From Mesorhizobium silamurunense (GTDB lineage Bacteria; Pseudomonadota; Alphaproteobacteria; Rhizobiales; Rhizobiaceae), in contig NZ_JHQR01000268.1 in the NCBI RefSeq assembly GCF_014843825.1, positions 1-54,254 of the forward strand: a stretch of DNA of 54,254 nt, written 5' to 3'. The notes under the pieces are model-generated. The model made no database searches. It was not told the origin of the DNA and saw only the letters and a program-made list of their open reading frames with translations. Shown here piece after piece: positions 1 to 6,328 of this stretch. Numbering within the stretch: position 1 is the first letter of the stretch; each line of letters opens with the position of its first letter. The translations under genes were made by a program, and so were the position numbers.

Positions 1-83
1 CGGCCGCCACCGGTTTTGCCCCGGTTACGAGGGACTTCCCTAACGACTTGATTGCATTGTGATTTATCCCTTGGCGCGGTGGC

Positions 84-99
84 TGGCACGTCATTTGCA
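84..99 (+). promoter_or_regulatory. sigma-54 (RpoN) -24/-12 promoter
   Basis: The bases TGGCACG-TCAT-TTGCA match the sigma-54 consensus TGGCACG-N4-TTGCW completely. The GG (85-86) and GC (97-98) are separated by exactly 10 bases. Transcription should begin near base 110, which leaves a leader of about 25 bases before the monooxygenase start at 136. The match is seen directly; that it is active is inferred. An enhancer-binding-protein site would lie mostly outside the window. Confidence 0.8.
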
Positions 100-135
100 G
101 TTCATTTCGGGACTCTGGCAAGTGGAGGAGAACAA

Positions 136-1944
136 ATGCTCGAGAGAACACCCACCACCAGGGCGCAGGCGCTGCTCGACAAATTCGGCAAGGCGCTGGA
201 AGCCGGCGACATCGATGCCGCCGTCAACTGCTTCCAGGCCGACTGCTACTGGCGCGACCTTGTCGCCTTCACCTGGAACCTGAAAACGATGGAGGGTCGC
301 GACCAGATCGGCGACATGCTGCAGGCGACGCTGGCTAATACCAAGCCTATCGGCTGGACGGTGGCCGAAGGCGAAGAAGCGACCGAGGACGGCGGCATCA
401 TCACCGCCTGGATCACGTTCGAGACCGGTGTGGCGCGCGGCTTCGGCCTCGTGCGGTTCAAGGGCGACCTGATCTGGACGCTGCTGACCACCATCGCGGA
501 GCTGAAGGGCCATGAGGAGAAGGCGGGCTTCACCCGCCCGCTCGGCGCCAAGCACGGCCACGGCAAGGGCCGCAAGACATGGCGCGAGGAGCGCGACGAC
601 GAGATCGCCGAGCTCGGCCATACAAGGCAACCCTATGCCGTCATCATCGGCGGCGGCCAGGGCGGAATTGCTCTTGGCGCCCGGCTGAAGCAGCTCGGCG
701 TGCCGGCCATCATCGTCGAGAAGAACGAGCGCCCGGGCGATTCCTGGCGCAAGCGCTACAAGTCGCTCTGCCTGCACGATCCGGTCTGGTACGATCACCT
801 GCCCTACATCGACTTTCCGAAGAACTGGCCGGTCTTCGCGCCGAAGGACAAGATCGGCGACTGGCTGGAAATGTACACCAAGGTGATGGAGCTGAACTAT
901 TGGAGCTCCACCACCGCGAAATCCGCCGCTTACGACGAGAAGACCAAGGAATGGACCGTCGTCGTCGAGCGCGACGGCAAGGAGATCGTGCTGAAGCCGA
1001 AGCAGCTGGTGCTGGCGACCGGCATGTCCGGCAAGGCGAACTGGCCGAAATACAAGGGCCAGGACATCTTCAAGGGCGAACAGCAGCACTCCTCGACCCA
1101 TCCCGGCCCGGACAAATATGTCGGCAAGAAGGTCGTCGTCATCGGCTCCAACAACTCCGCCCACGACATCTGCGCGGCGCTGTGGGAAGCAGGCGCGGAT
1201 GTGACCATGGTGCAGCGCTCGTCCACGCATATCGTCAAGTCCGACACGCTGATGGATATCGGCCTCGGCGCCCTGTATTCCGAGCAGGCGGTCGAGAACG
1301 GCATGACGACGCGCAAAGCGGACATGATCTTCGCCTCCCTGCCCTACCGCGTCCTGCACGAGTTCCAGATTCCGCTCTACGAACAGATGAAGGAGCGCGA
1401 CGCCAAATTCTACGAGGATCTGGAAAAGGCCGGCTTCATGCTCGACTGGGGCGACGACGGTTCGGGTCTGTTCATGAAATATCTGCGCCGCGGCTCCGGC
1501 TACTACATTGACGTCGGCGCCTGCGACCTCGTCATCGACGGCTCCATCAAGCTGAAGAGCGGTCCGTGTGCTGCGGTGCAGGAACTCACCGAGACCGGCG
1601 TCAAGTTCGTCGACGGCAGCGAATTGCCGGCCGATCTTGTGATCTATGCCACCGGCTACGGCTCGATGAACGGCTGGGCCGCGGACCTCATCTCGCAGGA
1701 AGTGGCGGACAAGGTCGGCAAGGTCTGGGGCCTCGGCTCCAACACCACCAAGGATCCCGGCCCGTGGGAAGGCGAGCAGCGCAACATGTGGAAGCCGACG
1801 CAGCAGGAAGCGCTGTGGTTCCACGGCGGCAATCTGCATCAGTCGCGCCACTATTCGCAGTATCTATCGCTGCAACTGAAGGCCAGGCAGGTCGGCCTGC
1901 CGACGCCCGTCTACGGGCTGCAGCAGGTGCACCACAAGGCTTGA
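136..1944 (+). CDS. NTF2-like/flavin-containing monooxygenase, NAD(P)/FAD-dependent
   Basis: This 602-residue protein has two parts. Residues 1-130 look like a SnoaL/NTF2-type fold. The rest is a flavin monooxygenase with an FAD Rossmann motif IGGGQGGIALG (about residues 170-180), a Baeyer-Villiger/FMO-like stretch FKGEQQHSS and a second nucleotide site VVVIGSNNSAHD (about 332-343) for NAD(P)H. It probably oxygenates a small organic substrate in the cytoplasm; the substrate cannot be read from sequence. The start at 136 was preferred over 52 because GGAGGAG sits 5 bases upstream and because the upstream extension would run through the sigma-54 promoter. A hairpin terminator follows. Its sigma-54 control suggests induction by a specific substrate or by nitrogen status. 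Confidence 0.85.
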   Translation: MLERTPTTRAQALLDKFGKALEAGDIDAAVNCFQADCYWRDLVAFTWNLKTMEGRDQIGDMLQATLANTKPIGWTVAEGEEATEDGGIITAWITFETGVARGFGLVRFKGDLIWTLLTTIAELKGHEEKAGFTRPLGAKHGHGKGRKTWREERDDEIAELGHTRQPYAVIIGGGQGGIALGARLKQLGVPAIIVEKNERPGDSWRKRYKSLCLHDPVWYDHLPYIDFPKNWPVFAPKDKIGDWLEMYTKVMELNYWSSTTAKSAAYDEKTKEWTVVVERDGKEIVLKPKQLVLATGMSGKANWPKYKGQDIFKGEQQHSSTHPGPDKYVGKKVVVIGSNNSAHDICAALWEAGADVTMVQRSSTHIVKSDTLMDIGLGALYSEQAVENGMTTRKADMIFASLPYRVLHEFQIPLYEQMKERDAKFYEDLEKAGFMLDWGDDGSGLFMKYLRRGSGYYIDVGACDLVIDGSIKLKSGPCAAVQELTETGVKFVDGSELPADLVIYATGYGSMNGWAADLISQEVADKVGKVWGLGSNTTKDPGPWEGEQRNMWKPTQQEALWFHGGNLHQSRHYSQYLSLQLKARQVGLPTPVYGLQQVHHKA

Positions 1945-1968
1945 TGCAAAAGGTCGCGTCGAATGGAA

Positions 1969-1994
1969 GCCCGGTTATGCCGGGCATCCGTTTT
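1969..1994 (+). terminator. Rho-independent terminator of the monooxygenase gene
   Basis: GCCCGG (1969-1974) pairs with CCGGGC (1980-1985) across a five-base loop, followed shortly by TTTT. It sits between two convergent genes, and its T-run overlaps the stop codon of the gene on the other strand. Confidence 0.6.
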
Positions 1995-2583
1995 ATGTCG
2001 CCCTTTGGGCCGCGAATTTTTTCACCACCCGCTCGAGCAGCGGCACGTAGTCGCGAAAGGCCCGCGTCCTCATGTTGGCGACCTTGCCGCCTTCGTCCCA
2101 GATGCGCACACGCACCGCTTCCTCGTGAAACGGATTGCTGCGGAACTCCGCCACCTCCTCGGCACGCATCGGCCCGCCTTGCAGCGACAGCGTGTGGACC
2201 GAAGCCGGCGACAGCTTGCTGAAATAGGTCGGATCCGTGGCGCAGAGATAGCGTTTGGCCGCAACATGCAGCCGCACACATTCGACGATGACCGGCGGAA
2301 AGAACGGCGCCAGCACCTCGCCGCCCGCCTCATCATGGTGCTTGTCCTCGACATCGTCGGGCGAATAGGTGCCGAACTCGCTGGTGTAGTGGCCGATGTC
2401 GTGCAGCAACGCCGCGGCCACCAGTTCCTCCGGCGCACCGTCCTGTTCGGCAAGCCACGCGCCCTGAAGCATATGCTCCGACATGGTGACGGGCTCGCCG
2501 AGATAGGATTCCGCCCCGCGGCGCTCGAAGATATCGGCGATGAACTCGACGATGTTGCCGGTGTTCAATCCCTGCGGGTTCAT
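1993..2583 (-). CDS. tmpB: HD-domain mixed-valent diiron oxygenase, TmpB/PhnZ-type (phosphonate C-P bond cleavage)
   Basis: This 196-residue HD-domain protein would oxidise the C-P bond of a 1-hydroxy-aminoalkylphosphonate to release phosphate. It shows the full PhnZ-type ligand set at matching spacing: H37, H61-D62, H83, H106 and D163, with K110 as a substrate-binding candidate. It also has Y27-x-x-E30, the Tyr/Glu gating pair of PhnZ (Y24/E27), which distinguishes these oxygenases from HD phosphohydrolases. It is the second gene of a pair; its ATG overlaps the stop of the upstream oxygenase (ATGA, 4 bases), so translation is probably coupled. TmpB makes glycine betaine and phosphate from hydroxylated trimethyl-aminoethylphosphonate; a plain PhnZ or myo-inositol-oxygenase-like role is the alternative. 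Confidence 0.8.
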   Translation of the reverse strand: MNPQGLNTGNIVEFIADIFERRGAESYLGEPVTMSEHMLQGAWLAEQDGAPEELVAAALLHDIGHYTSEFGTYSPDDVEDKHHDEAGGEVLAPFFPPVIVECVRLHVAAKRYLCATDPTYFSKLSPASVHTLSLQGGPMRAEEVAEFRSNPFHEEAVRVRIWDEGGKVANMRTRAFRDYVPLLERVVKKFAAQRAT

Positions 2584-3737
2584 TCCGCCGCCTCCCTGAA
2601 ACCGTGCTCGATCGCGGCAAGTGTCGAAAGCAGGCCATCCTTGTCGGCGTAGCAGCCCTGCAGCCAGCGCTTGCCGCTGCCGGAAAACGCCTTGCGCGCA
2701 TGCATGACGCGAGTGTTATCGACGATGAAGGACTGCCCCGCCTCGAGCTTGAAGGTCACCTCGAAGGAAGGATCCTCGATCAGTTCGGCGAACCGGCGAT
2801 AGGCGGCGTAGTATGTGTCCATCTCGGCGAACGGCACATCGACGATCGGCGCCAGCGAGCGGTTATTGAATCGGATGCAGATGAGTTCGCCATCGGGTCC
2901 GAGCTCGATCATCGGCCGCTTCGACTGCAGCCGAACGCCGGAAGAGCCGGCATATTCGAAGCGCGCCGGATAGGAGCAGAGCAGCCGGAAACCCTCGGGG
3001 TTTTCCGTCTGCAGCGCGGCGGCGACCGCAAATCCGTCGACGACGCTGGATTCGCCGCCGTCGACCGTATTCTCGATGCAGGCCAGGATCTGCAGCGTCG
3101 GCACCGGATCGCGGTAGGGATTGTCGGTATGCGCCTGCAGGCCGAGATTGGTATAGGCAAGGTTGTTCGGATTGACCTCGGCGCGCACCTCGAACCAGCG
3201 CCCGTAATTGGTTTCCCTGATGTAGCCGAAGAGATCGGCCACCTTGCACAATGCCCCGGATTCGGTCGGCAGACCGTCCATGACGGCGAAGCCGTAGGTC
3301 CGCACGGCGGCCAGCCATTGCCGCAGAACATTGCTGTCGCGGCTGGCCTCCGCATAGGCCGCGCGCGGCACCGAATTCTGCATGATGGCCTTGGTCCACC
3401 GCTGAATGTCGCTACCTGTCCAGCCGGGCTGCCGATCCTCCTGGTGGTCATATGCATGGGCGCGAAGCCAGCTTGCGGGAAAGCTGACGGTCTTGTCTTC
3501 CGGGACGAACGCGACTTCCAGCGCTTCGCCCTTGATCGAAGCAGCGCCGATCCGCGCCTCCGCCGGAATGTCGAGAATGGTGATCAGCCGCTGGCCGTTG
3601 CCGGCGCTGCGCGTCTTGTCGTCCAGCGCATTGTCGCGCAGCCACATGGCATGGAAGCGGCAGTGCGTTCCGTCCTCCCAGCCGAGTTCGATCGTTCGTC
3701 CGTCGTTGGCCAGCGTTGCTCTGGTCAGCATGTTCAT
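2580..3737 (-). CDS. tmpA: Fe(II)/2-oxoglutarate dioxygenase, TmpA-type (gamma-butyrobetaine hydroxylase-like)
   Basis: The 385-residue protein has an N-terminal DUF971/GBBH-like domain (about 1-95) and a TauD-type dioxygenase domain (about 110-370). The iron triad is visible as H203-x-D205 and H346, and R358 or nearby arginines may bind 2-oxoglutarate. Such proteins are usually labelled gamma-butyrobetaine hydroxylase. Because the next gene is a PhnZ/TmpB-type HD oxygenase, hydroxylation of a (methylated) 2-aminoethylphosphonate is more likely than carnitine synthesis. The start has GGGAG upstream; MNM offers a second ATG six bases later. It is divergent from a LysR gene, and no phosphonate transporter is visible nearby. 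The phosphonate substrate is an inference from the pairing. Confidence 0.8.
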   Translation of the reverse strand: MNMLTRATLANDGRTIELGWEDGTHCRFHAMWLRDNALDDKTRSAGNGQRLITILDIPAEARIGAASIKGEALEVAFVPEDKTVSFPASWLRAHAYDHQEDRQPGWTGSDIQRWTKAIMQNSVPRAAYAEASRDSNVLRQWLAAVRTYGFAVMDGLPTESGALCKVADLFGYIRETNYGRWFEVRAEVNPNNLAYTNLGLQAHTDNPYRDPVPTLQILACIENTVDGGESSVVDGFAVAAALQTENPEGFRLLCSYPARFEYAGSSGVRLQSKRPMIELGPDGELICIRFNNRSLAPIVDVPFAEMDTYYAAYRRFAELIEDPSFEVTFKLEAGQSFIVDNTRVMHARKAFSGSGKRWLQGCYADKDGLLSTLAAIEHGFREAAE

Positions 3738-3799
3738 GAAGCTCCCATCTTCGATCCCGCCACCGCAGGTACCGGTTGCATGCTGACGTCGCCAATGGC

Positions 3800-3813
3800 A
3801 TAATTCAAATTAT
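3800..3813. promoter_or_regulatory. candidate LysR operator between tmpA and the LysR gene
   Basis: ATAATT-CA-AATTAT is a perfect 6-bp inverted repeat with a 2-bp spacer, in an AT-rich island of the 106-base divergent intergenic region. It resembles the T-N(10-11)-A inverted repeats bound by LysR-type regulators. Assignment to the adjacent LysR protein is inferred from position. Confidence 0.5.
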
Positions 3814-3843
3814 CGTTTTTCGGTCAATGGCGTAGAAATTCTG

Positions 3844-4728
3844 ATGGCTAGGAAAACTTTCGACACAATACCTCCTCTCGACTGGCTGCGCAGTTTCGAG
3901 GCGGCAGCGCGCCTGTCGAATTTTACCGCCGCGGCCGCAGAGCTCGGCCTCACGCAAGCTGCCGTCAGCCAGCACATCCGCTTTCTGGAAGAACGGCTCA
4001 AGACGCGGTTGTTCGCACGCCTGGCACGTGGCGTCGCTCTCTCGCCGGAGGGCGCCGCCTATCTGCCACACATCCAGTCGGCATTCGCGATCATTGGCAA
4101 CAGCACGAGCGAGCTGTTTGAGCCCCGCGCCGTGCAGACGGTCAGCATCCGCGTTCCGATCTCCTTCGCCCTTCTCGTGCTCGTGCCGGCTCTTGCCGAT
4201 CTGGCAAAAGCGCTGCCACGGGTCAGGCTCGATCTGGTGACCATCCATCGACCGGCCGATTACGACCAGCCGGGCTCTGCACTCGACATACGCTTTGGCA
4301 ACGGATCTTTCCCGGCGCGCGAGGCCGACCGGCTGACCGTCGAGCGGCTTGTCCCAGTCGCGGCTCCGCCCCTGGCCAGTGACGCTGATTGGACGTCGTT
4401 ACCGCTGCTGCTGGTGGCGGGCGCGCGCGAGATGTGGGCGGAATGGTTCGCGGCCGCCGGGCTTGCCGGCCATTCGCGGCGCTCGCACCGCTTCGACAGT
4501 TTCGTCGCCGCGATGGACGCGGCGAAGGCCGGCGCCGGAGCGCTGCTGGGCTCGCGGCCGCTGATCGACGCCGCCCTCAAGGACAACGTCCTTGTCAGGC
4601 TTTCGGACTTCGAGCTTTCGAGCCCATCGGGCCACTTCCTGACAAGGCCGTCGTCGTCGCGGCTGACCGGCGCCGAGCAGGATTTTCGCCGCTGGCTTTT
4701 GTCGCGCGTCTCCACGAGTTCAGGGTAG
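3844..4728 (+). CDS. LysR-family transcriptional regulator, divergent from tmpAB
   Basis: The 294-residue protein opens with a LysR winged helix (about 10-68; LRSFEAAARLSNFTAAAAEL, then AVSQHIRFLE), followed by a periplasmic-binding-protein-like effector domain (about 95-290). It is transcribed away from the tmpAB-like pair across a 106-base gap with an AT-rich palindrome, the usual arrangement for a LysR protein that controls its divergent neighbour. A phosphonate-related inducer is therefore likely but unproven. No strong ribosome-binding site is visible before the ATG. Its last 9 bases overlap the convergent GNAT gene. Confidence 0.85.
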   Translation: MARKTFDTIPPLDWLRSFEAAARLSNFTAAAAELGLTQAAVSQHIRFLEERLKTRLFARLARGVALSPEGAAYLPHIQSAFAIIGNSTSELFEPRAVQTVSIRVPISFALLVLVPALADLAKALPRVRLDLVTIHRPADYDQPGSALDIRFGNGSFPAREADRLTVERLVPVAAPPLASDADWTSLPLLLVAGAREMWAEWFAAAGLAGHSRRSHRFDSFVAAMDAAKAGAGALLGSRPLIDAALKDNVLVRLSDFELSSPSGHFLTRPSSSRLTGAEQDFRRWLLSRVSTSSG

Positions 4729-5265
4729 CGCTTGAACCGGCGCGCCTATCCGCTTCCAGTAGATGAGTGTGCCGGTCAGCCCGCCATGCGGCTTGAGTGC
4801 ATAGTCCGGAATCTCGCCGGTCAGCGCGAAGCCGAGTTTCTCGTAAAGGCCGGCAGCTCCCTCCTCGCTTGCTGTGTCCAACACCAGCAAGGTGCGTCCC
4901 TTCTCGACGGCCAGTTCCTCGGCGGCCCGCATCAGACCCGTCGCGATGCCTTTGCCGCGATGGTCGAGGCGGGTCATCAGCTTGGCGATCTCGGCGCGGT
5001 GCGGCTGGTTGGGCGGGCAGTCGAGCAGCAGCGTCACGGTGCCGACAAGCGTCTCGCCGTCCCATGCGCCCAGCACCGCCCTTTCTCCCCGTGCGGCGGC
5101 GGCGAGCGATTTGCGCCAGAACTCATGGGCCGCGTCGGGCGACAGCGGATGCATGAAGCTCACCGATCCGCCGGTGGCGACCGTCTCGATCAGCAGATCG
5201 GCCAGCATCCCGCTGGTTTTCGCGTCATCGTTCAACGCCATGATTTCAAGGGAGTCCATGTCCAT
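4720..5265 (-). CDS. GNAT-family N-acetyltransferase
   Basis: The 181-residue single-domain GNAT protein shows the acetyl-CoA loop in LDHRGKGIATGLM (about residues 100-112, the R/Q-x-x-G-x-G/A pattern) and the C-terminal YEKLGFALTGEIPDY segment. The substrate is unknown. The ATG at 5265 has GGAGAG just upstream; a second in-frame ATG at 5259 is equally possible. It lies downstream of the XRE-cupin regulator and a small unknown gene on the same strand, so the three may form an operon. Its 3' end overlaps the convergent LysR gene. Confidence 0.8.
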   Translation of the reverse strand: MDMDSLEIMALNDDAKTSGMLADLLIETVATGGSVSFMHPLSPDAAHEFWRKSLAAAARGERAVLGAWDGETLVGTVTLLLDCPPNQPHRAEIAKLMTRLDHRGKGIATGLMRAAEELAVEKGRTLLVLDTASEEGAAGLYEKLGFALTGEIPDYALKPHGGLTGTLIYWKRIGAPVQALP

Positions 5266-5606
5266 ACTCTCCAGGTGGTGAAGTGTCGGGCCGCCGTCAT
5301 TCGAAATGACTGTTCCGTCGTCGGCGGCGCGCCCTGCGGATTTCCGCGATGCGCTCGGCGTCGTCCTCGCCTGAGGTGGCGCCCGCGCTCCGGGATCTCG
5401 AGCGTGTACTCTTCATAGGTGAGGCCAAGCCGCTCGGCCCTTTCCAGCCGCATCAGCATGATTCCGTGGCTCGGCGCCTTCCAGGCTTTGTCGTGGGCGT
5501 CGCGCCAGGCGAGAAAGATGTAGGCATCGCCCTTGCCCCAGGGAGGGCCTTCATAATCGTCGATAGGCGGCCCGCCATTGTGCGAGCGTCTCGGTCGGCG
5601 TGCCAT
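5232..5606 (-). CDS. conserved hypothetical protein with an apparent 3' frameshift
   Basis: The open frame starts at 5606 (MARRPRRSHNGGPPIDD), four bases after the stop of the XRE-cupin gene. The first 85 or so residues look like a real small protein (YIFLAWRDAHDKAWKAPSHG, LTYEEYTLEIPERGRHL). After ERGRHL the frame becomes Arg-rich and runs 34 bases into the GNAT gene. The neighbouring frame instead continues with an acidic-basic helix, GEDDAERIAEIRRARRRRN, and stops at 5297, leaving a clean gap before GNAT. A single-base insertion or two-base deletion near 5390 would explain this. No function is recognised. Confidence 0.6.
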   Translation of the reverse strand: MARRPRRSHNGGPPIDDYEGPPWGKGDAYIFLAWRDAHDKAWKAPSHGIMLMRLERAERLGLTYEEYTLEIPERGRHLRRGRRRAHRGNPQGAPPTTEQSFRMTAARHFTTWRVWTWTPLKSWR

Positions 5607-5610
5607 GCGA

Positions 5611-6177
5611 TCAGCCCCGGACCAGCGCCACCAGATACTCGGCGGCTTCCGGTCCCGGAGCATGGAACGTGCAGTCCGACGGAGCGCCGAGCGCAAGGCA
5701 ATCGCCCGGCTCGAGCCTGTGCACGACATCGCCTTCGGTGAAGTCGAGGCGGCCGCCGATAAGCCAGATCTGCTGCTTGATGAAAGCATAGGACGCTGCC
5801 GGGAAATCGACCTCGGCGCCTGCCGGCAAACTGACCCGGATCAGTTCGAGCGGCATTTGCGTCGCCGGCGACAGGTGCCGTCTCACATAACCCGTCGCCG
5901 GATCCTGCCAGACCGGCTGCTCATCCTTGCGGCAGACCCCGCCGCCCTGCATTTCGGCGCGGGCAATCAGCGTCGACAGCGTCATGCCGAAAGCCGACGC
6001 TATGCGCACCAAAAGCGCCGCGGTCGGGCTTGTCATGCCGCGCTCCAAGGCGCTCAGCATCGCCTTGGAAACAACCGACCGCTCGGCCAGCTCGGCCAGC
6101 GACCATCCTCGCAAATCCCGCTCGGAGCGTATCCGCCTGCCGATGGTGGATGTGATGTCATTCGATATATCAGCCAT
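5611..6177 (-). CDS. XRE-family regulator with C-terminal cupin domain
   Basis: This 188-residue protein has a helix-turn-helix of the XRE/Cro type at about residues 10-66 (SLAELAERSVVSKAMLSALE) and a small cupin barrel at about 100-180 that should bind a small-molecule ligand. Such proteins often control amino-acid, polyamine or detoxification genes. The start was set at MADIS (6177), with TTGGACGA upstream; an ATG at 6204 lies inside the operator region. A 10-bp perfect inverted repeat flanks its start codon, so autoregulation is likely. The short unknown gene and the GNAT gene follow on the same strand. Confidence 0.85.
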   Translation of the reverse strand: MADISNDITSTIGRRIRSERDLRGWSLAELAERSVVSKAMLSALERGMTSPTAALLVRIASAFGMTLSTLIARAEMQGGGVCRKDEQPVWQDPATGYVRRHLSPATQMPLELIRVSLPAGAEVDFPAASYAFIKQQIWLIGGRLDFTEGDVVHRLEPGDCLALGAPSDCTFHAPGPEAAEYLVALVRG

Positions 6178-6194
6178 TCGTCCAATATATCGAA
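6161..6194. promoter_or_regulatory. inverted repeat overlapping the XRE-cupin start (probable autoregulatory operator)
   Basis: TTCGATATAT (6161-6170) is repeated as its exact reverse complement ATATATCGAA (6185-6194) with a 14-base spacer that contains the start codon (6175-6177). Binding there would block transcription or translation initiation of the regulator. Confidence 0.6.
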
Positions 6195-6217
6195 AACTAA
6201 CCATAGCGAAAGTGGCT

Positions 6218-6229
6218 ATTCGATCGAAT
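6218..6229. promoter_or_regulatory. second palindrome upstream of the XRE-cupin gene
   Basis: ATTCGATCGAAT is a perfect 12-bp palindrome sharing the TTCGAT core with the repeat at 6161-6194, about 40 bp away. A further ATAGC...GCTAT repeat lies just beside it (6203-6219). It may be a second site for the same regulator, and lies 100 bases before the HerA-like gene on the other strand. Confidence 0.5.
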
Positions 6230-6328
6230 TTTCGCGACTACCTTAACAGGCCCTACACCATCCGACCTCACGCGACTTTAACCCCGATTGGATAGGTTTG
6301 ACCTCGAGGGGAATGGGACAGGTCACCG

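Noticed and set aside
91..1851. 586-residue open frame antisense to the monooxygenase
   Set aside because: It mirrors the codon pattern of a strongly supported gene on the other strand and shows no recognisable domain or ribosome-binding site.
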